Assembly: GCF_021043395.1 (NCBI RefSeq)
Contig: NZ_JAJNKE010000009.1
Location: 39,453 to 103,452 of the forward strand
Length of the DNA stretch: 64,000 bases
DNA from: Clostridium guangxiense
Lineage (GTDB): Bacteria; Bacillota; Clostridia; Clostridiales; Clostridiaceae
Direction: 5' to 3'
Positions 55,003 through 64,000 of this stretch are shown in pieces. The notes below the pieces were generated by a model that was given only the letters and a program-made list of their open reading frames with translations, was not told the DNA's origin and ran no database searches. How positions within the stretch are numbered: position 1 is the first letter of the stretch; each line of letters begins with the position of its first letter. The translations under genes were made by a program, and so were the position numbers.

Positions 55003-58000
55003 TTATGCAAGTATATCTCTAAGCTCATCTTCAGTTATTTTGGAAAGTATATTTTTATCACTGTTTTTATCATTTATTACATCGTTTATTATTTTTTTCT
55101 TTTTTTCTTGAAGATCATATATTTTCTCCTCAATAGTTCCTCTCGCTATAAGTTTTATAACCTCTACGCTTTTCTTCTGACCAATTCTATGAACTCTATC
55201 GGAAGCTTGTTCTTCTACCGCTGGATTCCACCATGGATCAAAATGAATAACCACATCTGCTCCTGTAAGATTGAGTCCTGTTCCACCAGCTTTTAAAGAT
55301 ATTAAAAATACATCTCCAACACCATTATTAAAATTCATTACAATGTCTGTTCTATCCTTAATATTAGTCTGTCCATCAAGGTACATATATTTAATCTTAT
55401 CATTTTTAAGCATTTTACCTATAGCTTTAAGTACCGTGGTAAATTGAGAAAATATAAGTATTCTATGATTATTATTTATACTTTCCTCTAAGATATCATG
55501 AAGCGCTAAAATTTTTCCACTTTTCCCATCAAAATTTTCAATAAAAGATGATGGATTGCAGCATATTTGCCTAAGGCGCGTTAAAAGTGACAAAATTGAA
55601 AATTTGCTTTTATTAAATCCATTTTCATTTATCTCACGCTCTATTTCGCGCTTTGTATTAGTTAAATATGAAGCATAAACTTTTTTCTGTTCTTCAGTCA
55701 TTTCAACAATAACCTTATGCTCTATCTTAGGTGGAAGCTCTTTTATTACATCTTTCTTTAATCTTCTTAATATAAAAGGCTGTATATGCTTAGATAATTC
55801 TTTTAGTACTTTTTGATTTTTGTCCTTTACTATAGGCACTTCATATTTCTTCATGAATTTAGAATGACTTAAAAGATATCCAGGCATTATAAAATCAAAA
55901 ATAGACCAAAGCTCAGTAAGAGAGTTTTCCATAGGAGTTCCCGTAAGTGCAAAATAATTTCTCGCTTTTATTCTTTTCACTGATTTTGCATTAATAGAAT
56001 TTGGATTTTTTATTTGCTGCGCTTCATCTAAAAAACAGTATTTAAAATTTATTTTTTCATAATCATCTATATCATTTCTTATTAGTGGATAAGAGGTTAA
56101 TAACACATCATATTCCAAGGCATTTTTTAAGAGTTCCTCTCTTTCAGTCTTACTTCCTATAACAACTAAAGTTTTTAAACTAGGAGAAAATTTTTCTATT
56201 TCATTCTTCCAGTTATATACTAAAGAAGTAGGCGATATTACAATAAATGGGCATCCTTTTTCAATTTCAGAAGTAATAAAAGCTATAGTTTGAATTGTTT
56301 TTCCAAGGCCCATTTCATCTGCAAGTATTCCTCCAAATCCGCCTACTGTAAGCGTTTGAAACCAATTAAATCCAACTTTTTGGTATCGTCTTAATATTTT
56401 TGAAAATTCTTTTGGAAGCTTGCTATTTGCATTTTTTATTTCCTTTATAGAACTTACTATTTTATTAAACTCACTGCTTTTTTGAAAAAAACTTAGGTTT
56501 GATTTTTCCAGTGCATTATCAATATAAAAAGCATTATATTTAGAAAGTTTTACATTTTCGTTAGAAAGCTCGGAATAATTAATATCAAGATATTCCATGA
56601 AATTTGCAATATCTCTTATAGTGTCATTGTCTAAAGAAACGATACCACCTTTTTTTAATCTATAATATTTCTTTTTAAGCTTAAGTGCTTCGAAAACATC
56701 TTTAAGTTCAGCTTTGTCAACACCTTCTATATCAAAAGAAATCTCAAGGAAATTTTGATCATTAATTCTTATTCCACCTCTATAACTATTTGGTGAATAT
56801 ACTTTTAAATTTTTAAGACTATGCGAATAAAAAACTTGAGACATATTCTGAAGTTTTTCAAGTCCATCAATAAAAAAATCTATTGTTTGTTCTTCAGAAT
56901 TATTTATATAACTTTCTCCGTACTTTTGAAAACCATAATTTTCAAACAATTTCATTATATTAAGTTCTTTATCTACATCTCTAATAAAAATCTCATCTTT
57001 TTCCGACTCTTTAATTTTACTCCTTCTAAGCGGATTTATACTTAGTTCATTGTATTTAAACTTTATATTTACAATTATACAGTCATTAAGTTTATCAAGA
57101 AAAACTTCTGCATTTAAAGGTACTTTAACGAGTTTCTCTTTTAAACTCTTATTTACGTTAAGCTTGATATTAATTTTATTAAGCATAGTAATAATATACG
57201 ATATAACCTCATTAGCACGATTTCCACTTAGTTTTATATTCTCCCCATTTTTTTCAAATTCTTCATAAAAAGGTTCAAATACATCCCTGCTTTTTTCATC
57301 TATGCTATAAATACATCCATCATAGAAAATAATATCGTGACTACTATTTAAAAACACAGGCATTTCTCCATCAATACCTACTTCAATCGTTTTTTCGCTT
57401 TCATTCAAATGCATCTTAAGTTCCGGAAAAATACATTTTATTTTAATATTAGAATACTGAACTTTATCAATTACTGCATCAAATTTCCTGTTTTCCATTA
57501 TTCTAAAAAATTGCTTAAGATTAATTTCTGAAAGATAGATTTTTTTACCACTTATAGTTCCTGTTAAATCTTGAAAACTTTCATATTCACTTAAATAAAT
57601 TTCCTTGAAAAAATTAATTAAATCCTTATCTTCATCTTTTATATAATACTTTTTAGGATTATAAGTAAATTTTTTGCCATATTCTATTACTTCTTGTTTT
57701 CTTGTAATTGCCTTTAAAAATTGTTCTACATCTTTTACAATATATAATTTATCCTCACCTATTTTAAATTCAATAGAAGATTTTTTAGTATTTACTTGTG
57801 AATATTCATATTTCACTTCAATATTCAAAGGTTTCCCAGAAGCATTATCATCTAAAATAGAATTCTTAAGCTTTCCAATAAACTTTTTGGTATACACATC
57901 TTTTGAACCTTCAATTACCTGTTCTTTATCCCTTGCATACTTTATAAGTACCGCTGCTATATGCTCACATATGTTATCATTACTGTGCTTTTTTTTAACA

Positions 58001-58248
58001 TCCATGCAGTCACAACTTATAGAAACTATACCTGTCTTATCATTAAACAGTATAAATACATTGTGAATGATAGAATTATTATCCTTAACTTCAGCATTGA
58101 TATTAGTAAAATTGGCATTATACAGTGGATTAAAATGTCTTTTTATTTGTACATTATTAACCATAGAATTTTCATAATATTTAACAGCTTCCTTATAACA
58201 TTCATCGCTAGCCCAATACTTTACTGTTATATCACTAATGTCAAACAA
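55003..58248 (-). CDS. SNF2-family helicase with N-terminal SWIM zinc finger
   Basis: The 1081-residue protein starts with a SWIM zinc finger (Cys79, Cys81, Cys94, His96 in SCDCMDVKKKHSNDNICEH). A bacterial SNF2-associated middle region follows, then a full SNF2 helicase: LADEMGLGKTIQT (Walker A, near residue 643), LDEAQQIKNP (near 740), a QRLR-type LTRLRQICCNP motif and SLKAGGTGLNLTGADVVIHFDPWWNP. It probably remodels protein-DNA complexes. It starts at TTG behind GAGGTGA and lies 11 bp after the uracil-DNA glycosylase stop, forming an operon. Confidence 0.93.
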   Translation of the reverse strand: MFDISDITVKYWASDECYKEAVKYYENSMVNNVQIKRHFNPLYNANFTNINAEVKDNNSIIHNVFILFNDKTGIVSISCDCMDVKKKHSNDNICEHIAAVLIKYARDKEQVIEGSKDVYTKKFIGKLKNSILDDNASGKPLNIEVKYEYSQVNTKKSSIEFKIGEDKLYIVKDVEQFLKAITRKQEVIEYGKKFTYNPKKYYIKDEDKDLINFFKEIYLSEYESFQDLTGTISGKKIYLSEINLKQFFRIMENRKFDAVIDKVQYSNIKIKCIFPELKMHLNESEKTIEVGIDGEMPVFLNSSHDIIFYDGCIYSIDEKSRDVFEPFYEEFEKNGENIKLSGNRANEVISYIITMLNKINIKLNVNKSLKEKLVKVPLNAEVFLDKLNDCIIVNIKFKYNELSINPLRRSKIKESEKDEIFIRDVDKELNIMKLFENYGFQKYGESYINNSEEQTIDFFIDGLEKLQNMSQVFYSHSLKNLKVYSPNSYRGGIRINDQNFLEISFDIEGVDKAELKDVFEALKLKKKYYRLKKGGIVSLDNDTIRDIANFMEYLDINYSELSNENVKLSKYNAFYIDNALEKSNLSFFQKSSEFNKIVSSIKEIKNANSKLPKEFSKILRRYQKVGFNWFQTLTVGGFGGILADEMGLGKTIQTIAFITSEIEKGCPFIVISPTSLVYNWKNEIEKFSPSLKTLVVIGSKTEREELLKNALEYDVLLTSYPLIRNDIDDYEKINFKYCFLDEAQQIKNPNSINAKSVKRIKARNYFALTGTPMENSLTELWSIFDFIMPGYLLSHSKFMKKYEVPIVKDKNQKVLKELSKHIQPFILRRLKKDVIKELPPKIEHKVIVEMTEEQKKVYASYLTNTKREIEREINENGFNKSKFSILSLLTRLRQICCNPSSFIENFDGKSGKILALHDILEESINNNHRILIFSQFTTVLKAIGKMLKNDKIKYMYLDGQTNIKDRTDIVMNFNNGVGDVFLISLKAGGTGLNLTGADVVIHFDPWWNPAVEEQASDRVHRIGQKKSVEVIKLIARGTIEEKIYDLQEKKKKIINDVINDKNSDKNILSKITEDELRDILA

Positions 58249-58259
58249 ACTGACTCACC

Positions 58260-58889
58260 TCATAATTCATCATATTTGACCTTAATTTTTTTTAAATCCT
58301 CCCAAAATACTTTTTTCTTACTTTCATCTCTAAAAAGTGCAGCAGGATGAAATGTCGACATAATATATAATCCATTAAATTCTATCCACTTTCCTCTATC
58401 CCTTGTAATTCTCATTTCTCTACTTTTACTTGCAATTTTCCATTCCTCTGGTATGCTATCTTCGCTTAAGCTATCACAAAATTTTATAAATATAGGTTCC
58501 ATCAAATATTTCATTGCTGTTGCCCCTAAACATACCACAATTTTAGGTTTTATAAGTGCAAACTGATTTCTAAGATAAGTAATACATTCTCTAGCCTCAT
58601 CTTCATATGGCGTCCTGTTTTTTTCTGGTCTGCACTTGCATATATTGGCTATGTAATAATCATTTTCCCTTGTAATATTTAAGGCTGTTAACCCCTTTGT
58701 CAAAAGCTGTCCTGCTCTTCCCACAAAAGGTCTTCCAAGTCTATCTTCATCTGCTCCAGGTGCTTCCCCTACAAACAATATCTTTGCTTTTAAATTTCCT
58801 TCTCCAAACACCATATTTGTTCTTTTATTTCCAAGTTCACATTTATGACAATTCAAACATTCATTATATAATTCTTTCCAACCAAACAC
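58260..58889 (-). CDS. Uracil-DNA glycosylase, family 4 type
   Basis: The 209-residue enzyme excises uracil from DNA. The iron-sulfur cysteines appear as Cys13/Cys16 (CLNCHKC) and two in the NICKCRPEKNRTP region and near residue 101. The active-site motif GEAPGADEDRLGRPFVG and the HPAAL loop near the C-terminus (STFHPAALFRDESK) are intact. The start is GTG behind AAGGGTG. It is cotranscribed with the SNF2 gene. The two may be linked in DNA repair or remodelling. Confidence 0.9.
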   Translation of the reverse strand: MFGWKELYNECLNCHKCELGNKRTNMVFGEGNLKAKILFVGEAPGADEDRLGRPFVGRAGQLLTKGLTALNITRENDYYIANICKCRPEKNRTPYEDEARECITYLRNQFALIKPKIVVCLGATAMKYLMEPIFIKFCDSLSEDSIPEEWKIASKSREMRITRDRGKWIEFNGLYIMSTFHPAALFRDESKKKVFWEDLKKIKVKYDEL

Positions 58890-59053
58890 TTTTTACACAC
58901 CCTTCAAAAAACATTGCAATTTAACTTTAGTATACCATAATTAATATCTTAAAACAGCCATGCCATTGATTAAGTAAACGTTTGATATAAATATACTTTT
59001 AATATATAATTAAAGTATATTTATATCAAAATATATTTTTGGGGGTGGTCTTT

Positions 59054-60136
59054 ATGCGCCATAAAAAATTTTCATTTTGCATTTTAATTATTTTTACAAT
59101 TGCCATTCTTTCATCATGCACATCAGTAAGCGAAAACTATTTAAAAAAAGGAGATACTGCCACCGCTAATAAAAAATATAATGATGCCATTAACTATTAT
59201 TCAAAAGCTATAAATGCAGATAAAACAAATACAAAAGCTTTTGTTAATAAAAGTTATGTATTAATATTAGATGAACAATATGCCAACGCTATTTCTTGTG
59301 CAGAAAGTGCCATAAAACTCAATCCAAAATATGGTGAAGCTTATGCATATAAAGGTTTAGCTTTATTTAAACAGCAGAATAATGCCAATGCAATTAAATA
59401 TTTTGATAAATCAATAGAACTTGGATATAAAAGTGCTGAAATCTATAATGAAAAAGGAGTATGCTTAACTCTTTCTAATAAATATTCCTTAGCAATAAAC
59501 TCCTTTGACGAAGCTCTAAAATTAAATCCTAAATTTTCTAGTGCATTAGTCAATAAAGCTTCATGTCTTGTGTATCTTGGCAAATATGATGATGCAAATA
59601 AAGTCTTTGATATGGCCTTAAGTATTGACAAAAACAGTGTAAAAATTTACAACGAAAAAGGGTTATCCTTTAAACTTGCCAAAAGGTATGATGATGCAAT
59701 TGCTGCTTTTGATAAGGCAATTTCATTATCCACAAAAGATCCTATCTTATACTACAATAAGGGACTAGCTTTGTATGCCAAAGAAAGTTATCCAGAGGCC
59801 ATACAGTGTTTTGATAAAGCTATTTCATTTAATTCAAAATATTCAAATGCCTATGATGCTAAAGGATTATGTTTAGCTTCTATGGGGAAAGATAATGATG
59901 CAATAATAGAATATGATAAAGCTATAAAAACTGATCCTAATAATAGTTATGCCTATAATGATAAAGCTTGTTCTTTAGTTAATTTAAACAAGCTTCAGGA
60001 TGCTTTACCTTATTACAATAAGGCGCTTAACATCGCTCCCAATTCAAAAGAAATATATAGAAACAAAGGCTCACTTCTTCAAATGCTTGGAAAAGAAAAA
60101 GAGGCCCAAGAATGTTTTGCAAAGGCCGGGGATTAA
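59054..60136 (+). CDS. TPR-repeat lipoprotein
   Basis: The 360-residue protein has a lipoprotein signal (ILSSCTSVS, lipobox cysteine at residue 22) followed by about ten tandem TPRs, one per 34 residues, from about residue 30 to the end. The repeats carry the usual W/L-x-L-G-Y-x-A/F spacing pattern, e.g. AYAYKGLALFKQQNNANAIKYFDKSI. It is probably exposed outside the membrane as a protein-interaction scaffold. The ORF is open five codons upstream, but GGGGGTGG selects ATG 59054. A terminator hairpin follows. Confidence 0.9.
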   Translation: MRHKKFSFCILIIFTIAILSSCTSVSENYLKKGDTATANKKYNDAINYYSKAINADKTNTKAFVNKSYVLILDEQYANAISCAESAIKLNPKYGEAYAYKGLALFKQQNNANAIKYFDKSIELGYKSAEIYNEKGVCLTLSNKYSLAINSFDEALKLNPKFSSALVNKASCLVYLGKYDDANKVFDMALSIDKNSVKIYNEKGLSFKLAKRYDDAIAAFDKAISLSTKDPILYYNKGLALYAKESYPEAIQCFDKAISFNSKYSNAYDAKGLCLASMGKDNDAIIEYDKAIKTDPNNSYAYNDKACSLVNLNKLQDALPYYNKALNIAPNSKEIYRNKGSLLQMLGKEKEAQECFAKAGD

Positions 60137-60212
60137 TCGTTCTCCTCATGAGATGCTAAGTTTCAATAACTAATTTTATTACAAGCTTTTTTCATACATA
60201 TACTATTATAAT

Positions 60213-60261
60213 TTCCGGCATATGCTTTATAATTTTATATTTTGGCATATCCGGAATTTTT
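60213..60261 (+). terminator. Terminator after the TPR gene
   Basis: TTCCGGCATATGC pairs with GCATATCCGGAA apart from one bulged base, followed by TTTTT. Confidence 0.75.
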
Positions 60262-60316
60262 ACTGTCTGTTTTTATCATTTCTAAATTTATTTCATGTGC
60301 CCCCCATATAAATATC

Positions 60317-60838
60317 TTATTCTGTAGTTCTAATTACATATTTATATAAGTTTTCATTTTCTTCTTTATCAAAAATAGTACCTAATAGCCTACCATTATT
60401 TTTTTCTATAATCTTTCTTGAAGCTGTATTTTCTACGTTACAAGTCACTATCACATCTTTTATCCCTATTTTTTCAGCTTCCCTCAAGGCTAATTTAAGA
60501 ATTTGAGTGCCATAGCCCTTCTTTCTGTAAATTGGCGATATATCATATCCTATATGACCTGCACCTTCCACTTCTTCATGCCTAACTCTCGTTACTCCAA
60601 CAACTTCATTATTATCAATTAACCAAAAGGTTGAAGTATTAACAAATCCATCCTTCAAGTCTATACCTTTAATCCAATTATTTAGGTACTTTAAATATCC
60701 ACCAAAATTCTGTAAAGCTTGTTTATACATACTGAAATAATAAGTTTCACCAGCCTCTCTATATGCAATAACATATTTTTCAAAGCTTTTTTTATATTTT
60801 ATATCTGGCTTAGCTAAAAATAAATCTGTCATAGACAA
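60317..60838 (-). CDS. GNAT-family N-acetyltransferase
   Basis: The 173-residue protein has the GNAT fold: motif A near ISPIYRKKGYGTQILKLALREAEKIG (the Q/RxxGxG/A-type acetyl-CoA loop reads KKGYGT) and a following NVENTASRKIIEKNNG motif. It resembles the group that acetylates ribosomal proteins or small amines; the substrate is unknown. AAGGGGTG supports the ATG. It is a single leftward gene. Confidence 0.88.
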   Translation of the reverse strand: MSMTDLFLAKPDIKYKKSFEKYVIAYREAGETYYFSMYKQALQNFGGYLKYLNNWIKGIDLKDGFVNTSTFWLIDNNEVVGVTRVRHEEVEGAGHIGYDISPIYRKKGYGTQILKLALREAEKIGIKDVIVTCNVENTASRKIIEKNNGRLLGTIFDKEENENLYKYVIRTTE

Positions 60839-61000
60839 TCACACCCCTTTTTATAGATAGACAATCTGTATGATGCTTTTAATTATAATATTAATCTAAA
60901 TATATACAACAAATTATATAATTTTATTTTAATATTTTTAGCATTTTTATTTACAGCGTAACAATGTTATGTTACACTAAGTTTAAAAGGAGGCAAAAAA

Positions 61001-61627
61001 ATGGATGAAGATAATTTAATATCAAAAAAAGAATTACTTGACCTCATGAGTATATCCTATGGTCAATTATATAGATGGAAACGCAAAGAACTTATACCTG
61101 AAGATTGGTTTATAAAAAAATCTTCCTTCACAGGACAAGAAACTTTCTTTCCTAGAGATAAAATAATCGATAGAATAAAAAAAATTAAAGACCTGAAAGA
61201 TGATGCTTCTCTAGATGATTTAGCTAATTTATTTTCAAATAAAGCTGCTGAGATTAAATTAAGCTATGAAAACTTACTTAGTCAAAACATTATTACAAAT
61301 GAAACCTTGAATATATGTAAAGAATTACTGCCAAAAATTCATGAGTTATCCTTTGAAGAAGTTCTTTATATGTATGTATGCGATAAATTTTTATTATCAG
61401 GTAATATATCACTTGACGAAAGTAAGACTCTCTTTAATACTCTTATGAAAAATTATTTAACCTTTAATGGTGAAGATTTTGACGTAATTTTTATAAGAAA
61501 AATGGGAGTAGGCTTTTGCATTTTATGCTCTGCCAAAAATAAATTTTATATAGAGGATTTTGCAAAAGTCATTATGAATTTAAATATTGCTAAATGTGTT
61601 GAAGAGTTAAAATTGAAATTGAAATAA
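61001..61627 (+). CDS. DUF4004 (YhbD-family) HTH protein
   Basis: The 208-residue protein opens with a MerR-like helix-turn-helix (SKKELLDLMSISYGQLYRWKRKELIPEDWF), followed by a helical, probably dimerisation or sensing part. This is the YhbD/DUF4004 family found directly before bactofilin genes. AAAGGAGG supports ATG. It lies 19 bp upstream of the bactofilin gene and is probably cotranscribed. Confidence 0.82.
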   Translation: MDEDNLISKKELLDLMSISYGQLYRWKRKELIPEDWFIKKSSFTGQETFFPRDKIIDRIKKIKDLKDDASLDDLANLFSNKAAEIKLSYENLLSQNIITNETLNICKELLPKIHELSFEEVLYMYVCDKFLLSGNISLDESKTLFNTLMKNYLTFNGEDFDVIFIRKMGVGFCILCSAKNKFYIEDFAKVIMNLNIAKCVEELKLKLK

Positions 61628-61646
61628 GTATATGGAGGTTTTAGTC

Positions 61647-62432
61647 ATGGAGAATGAAAGAAGAAATTTAAAATTATCTGGTGCTGGAATTGCTAACGGA
61701 GGTTTTTATAATGAGGTTAAATTAAGTGGTGGATGCAAAATTAACGGCGACATTGATTGCAATTTTATGAAAACCAGTGGTGCTTGCAATGTTAAAGGAA
61801 ATATTACTTCAAAACAATTATTAACCTCTGGCAGCTTTAGTGAAACAGGTAACATAGATACTGAAATTTTTAAAAGCAGCGGTTCATCAAAAATTGATGG
61901 CAATTTAAAAGGCGATGAGGTTACTATAAGCGGCAGTGGTAGTGTTTATGGTGATATAAAGGTTTCTAAACTAAATATATCGGGGGGTTTTAAAACAGAT
62001 GGTAAAATTAGCGGAGGAGAAATAAAGCTATCTGGAGGTGTAAAAATCGAAAAAGACTGTGAATGCGATAAATTTTTCTCTAAAGGCAGCTTTAACATCG
62101 GTGGTACTTTAAATGCAGATGAAATAAATATAACAATATATGATTATTGCTCTGCAGAGGAAATTGTAGGACAAAATATAGATATTAGATACTCTTCAGA
62201 TATTTCCTCTTCAATATTTCACATTATTAAAGATATGCTTTCAAGCTCATCAAATAGTCTTACAGCTCAAACCATAGAAGGTGACAACATTTATCTTGAG
62301 CATACCACTGCCAAAATAGTTCGTGGAAATAAAATAACCATTGGCGACAACTGTAATATTGATAAAATTGAATATAAAGATGATTTAGATATAACTGGCA
62401 ATTCTAAAATAGGTTCTAAAACACAAATATAA
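61647..62432 (+). CDS. Bactofilin-like (YhbE/YhbF) polymer-forming protein
   Basis: The 261-residue protein is a series of short beta-strand repeats (KLSGGCKINGDIDC, TSGACNVKGNIT, SGSGSVYGDIKV), the parallel beta-helix of bactofilins that assembles without nucleotide into filaments. The charged N-terminus is short. GGAGG places the start at ATG 61647; earlier codons fall outside the site. It follows the YhbD-type gene, as in the yhbDEF group, and may shape the cell surface, sporulation septa or motility. Confidence 0.83.
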   Translation: MENERRNLKLSGAGIANGGFYNEVKLSGGCKINGDIDCNFMKTSGACNVKGNITSKQLLTSGSFSETGNIDTEIFKSSGSSKIDGNLKGDEVTISGSGSVYGDIKVSKLNISGGFKTDGKISGGEIKLSGGVKIEKDCECDKFFSKGSFNIGGTLNADEINITIYDYCSAEEIVGQNIDIRYSSDISSSIFHIIKDMLSSSSNSLTAQTIEGDNIYLEHTTAKIVRGNKITIGDNCNIDKIEYKDDLDITGNSKIGSKTQI

Positions 62433-62883
62433 TATAGATTTTTACCATATATATTTTACAATTACAAATTATATGATAATATGTATTTTATTTAAAAATC
62501 ATATAGAAAATTTCTATTATTTATACGTAAAGTAAAATTTAAAATCCGTATAAGAATTAATTAAAATAATAAAACAATATTAACTGACAGTTTTGCAAGA
62601 GTAAACACAAGAGAGTTTAAAAATTAGCAACTTCATTTAATAAATAGAGGCTCTTGATAGTTTTGTGTGATTAACATATTTGTTATTGAACTATTACTGG
62701 AAATTTAGCTTTTTCAGTAATAGTTTATTATTTTTGGGTGTATCATCATTTTTTCTTATCATAGTTTCTACTCTCATCCTTTTCATTCCTTGTACTCTAC
62801 CTCTTAATTTTTATATGTATATTAATAATCATCTAGTAAAAAATACATAAGTATAAGATTCATATAATTCGGAGGTAGCAAAA
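62433..62883. other. Intergenic region with possible structure and terminator
   Basis: The hairpin AACTATTACTG (62689-62699) with CAGTAATAGTT (62715-62725) followed by T-rich sequence is a probable terminator. Upstream, CAAGAG (62596), ACACAAGAG (62605), CTCTTG (62651) and TTGTGT (62663) could form a small pseudoknot. No ORF is seen. GGAGGTAG for the next gene lies at 62872. Confidence 0.45.
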
Positions 62884-63927
62884 GTGAAAAAATTTCTTAA
62901 AATATTTTTGGTTATCGTAGTTATACTTACTGTAATTTGCTTTTTTTTTATTAGGAATTTAGCTGAAACTGGCCATGGAAAGCTTAATACATATGTTGCA
63001 TTAAATTTACAGTTAAATAAGCTACTCAATCCCAAGCCAAGCAATAATTATAGTTCAATAAAAGGAACTAGAAAATACCTAGACAGTCAATCAAACAAAT
63101 CGGATACTACTATACCATTTTCCAATATCAAAAATACTGTTATAAATATAAACTCTTACAAAATTCCTGTACGTATATATACGCCTCAAGGTAAAGGTAA
63201 ATTTCCTATAATTATTTACTCTCACGGGGGCTTCTGGATTGCAGGAAGTGTTAATACTCATGACAGCGTTTGTAGAAAACTTTCCAAAAACACAAATGCA
63301 ATTGTAATATCTGTGAATTATCGTCTTGCTCCTGAAAATCCTTTTCCAGCTGCTGTCAATGATATATACTCTGTCCTTCAATGGACTTATAAAAACGCAG
63401 AAAGCATAAATGGAGATAGAAACCGTATTGCTATTGCAGGAGATAGTTCAGGTGGAAATCTTTCTGCGGCTGTTTCCTTAATGGCAAGAGATAAGAATGG
63501 TCCTCCTATAGCTTGTGAGGCTCTAATATATCCACCTACAAATATCTATAAATTAAATAGTAATTCTTGGTCTTATTATGCTAATAGTGCTAAACTATCT
63601 ATACAAGATATGGAAAAATATATATCATTATATGTACCAAGGAAAGAAGACAGAAAAAATCCTTATGCTTCTCCTCTTTTAGCTAAAGATTTTAGAAAAT
63701 TACCAGATACGCTTATCATAGTAGCGGAAATTGATCCTCTTCATGGTGAAGATATTGCCTATGCCAATAAACTAAAAAATGCAGGAATTAAAGTAAAAGT
63801 TAATGTATATAAAGGTGTTCCTCATGGTTTTATCACAATGAGTAAAATTACAAATAAATCAAATGAAGCCTTAAACGACATCTGTTCTTATATACGAAAG
63901 GAATTTCAAATATCTAAATATAGATAG
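62884..63927 (+). CDS. Alpha/beta hydrolase, HSL-type esterase
   Basis: The 347-residue protein has an N-terminal membrane anchor (about residues 4-24) and an alpha/beta hydrolase domain. The oxyanion HGG is at residues 114-116 (SHGGFW), the nucleophile Ser188 in GDSSGGN, Asp284 in AEIDPLHGED, and His314 in VPHGF, a complete triad of the hormone-sensitive-lipase family. It is probably a membrane-anchored, outward-facing esterase. GTG 62884 is the start, with GGAGGTAGC upstream. A family-C-type hairpin follows. Confidence 0.88.
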   Translation: MKKFLKIFLVIVVILTVICFFFIRNLAETGHGKLNTYVALNLQLNKLLNPKPSNNYSSIKGTRKYLDSQSNKSDTTIPFSNIKNTVININSYKIPVRIYTPQGKGKFPIIIYSHGGFWIAGSVNTHDSVCRKLSKNTNAIVISVNYRLAPENPFPAAVNDIYSVLQWTYKNAESINGDRNRIAIAGDSSGGNLSAAVSLMARDKNGPPIACEALIYPPTNIYKLNSNSWSYYANSAKLSIQDMEKYISLYVPRKEDRKNPYASPLLAKDFRKLPDTLIIVAEIDPLHGEDIAYANKLKNAGIKVKVNVYKGVPHGFITMSKITNKSNEALNDICSYIRKEFQISKYR

Positions 63928-64000
63928 ACAAACTGGAATTTGTCGAGCTGAGTGAAGGGTTTTAATTCGCCCTGCTCATTAAAAAACTAACTTTTTCACT
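63928..64000. repeat. Family-C hairpin and terminator at the window edge
   Basis: GACAAACTGGAATTTGTC is a small hairpin, followed by AGTGAAGGGTTTTAAT (63950-63965) that resembles 12705-12720, and a T-rich end ATTAAAAAACTAAC. It probably terminates the hydrolase gene; the element may continue beyond the window. Confidence 0.6.

Noticed and set aside
56821..58350. Several opposite-strand ORFs across the SNF2 gene
   Set aside because: Shadows of the helicase frame with no ribosome binding sites.

Overview
The window is AT-rich chromosomal DNA from an endospore-forming Firmicute, most likely Clostridium sensu stricto. The evidence is T-box leaders on leuS and metG, a GerA/GerB/GerC germinant-receptor set, many TTG/GTG starts behind strong GGAGG-type ribosome binding sites, a fused OpuC-type osmolyte transporter, and clostridial family proteins (DUF5685, NA37, YceG/TelA). 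The species is not determined. I see no prophage, rRNA, plasmid gene, CRISPR array or insertion sequence. The only recombination gene is a small tyrosine recombinase at 49110-49670.

Layout. 0-12 kb: amtB-glnK ammonium uptake, ygiQ, membrane and lipid genes (lipid kinase, DedA/TVP38 protein, pssA), then a leftward operon of a nucleoside-kinase-like protein and both L-serine dehydratase subunits, and a YetF/DUF4363 pair. 12-18 kb: a BFD-like Fe-S protein, an NA37 nucleoid protein, a CYTH/DUF5685/J-domain operon and tRNA-Gln(CUG). 18-26 kb: T-box-leuS, the germination locus and a small alarmone synthetase. 26-36 kb: cytosolic chemoreceptor, phosphoesterase, an isolated FliK-like/FlhB-C-terminal pair, tyrS, GGDEF protein, ECF S component and PAP2 phosphatase. 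37-48 kb: prfC with a long attenuator leader, HAD phosphatase, an OpuC transporter with a BusR-like regulator, mntH, a cold-shock protein and T-box-metG. 48-64 kb: DEDDh exonuclease, recombinase cassette, PocR chemoreceptor, EamA transporter, YceG-TelA, uracil-DNA glycosylase plus SWIM/SNF2 helicase, TPR lipoprotein, YhbD/bactofilin and an alpha/beta hydrolase.

Three non-coding observations stand out. (1) The recombinase gene is bracketed by two 28-bp sites (48985-49012, 49801-49828), each an 11-6-11 dyad and in inverted orientation with matching spacers. This predicts a segment that can flip, next to a chemoreceptor gene. (2) A roughly 95-nt structured leader with a compensatory base-pair change occurs twice, in the same orientation just upstream of the RBS of prfC and of the FliK-like gene. 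It is a candidate new cis-regulatory RNA. (3) prfC also has a consensus promoter and a convincing terminator/antiterminator about 200 nt further upstream. In addition, several families of palindromic intergenic repeats recur through the window, often where a terminator would be expected.

Co-operating genes: AmtB and GlnK regulate ammonium entry; OpuC and the BusR-like protein are likely tied together by c-di-AMP; the ger genes form one germinant receptor split over two divergent units; the two T-boxes couple LeuRS and MetRS levels to tRNA charging.
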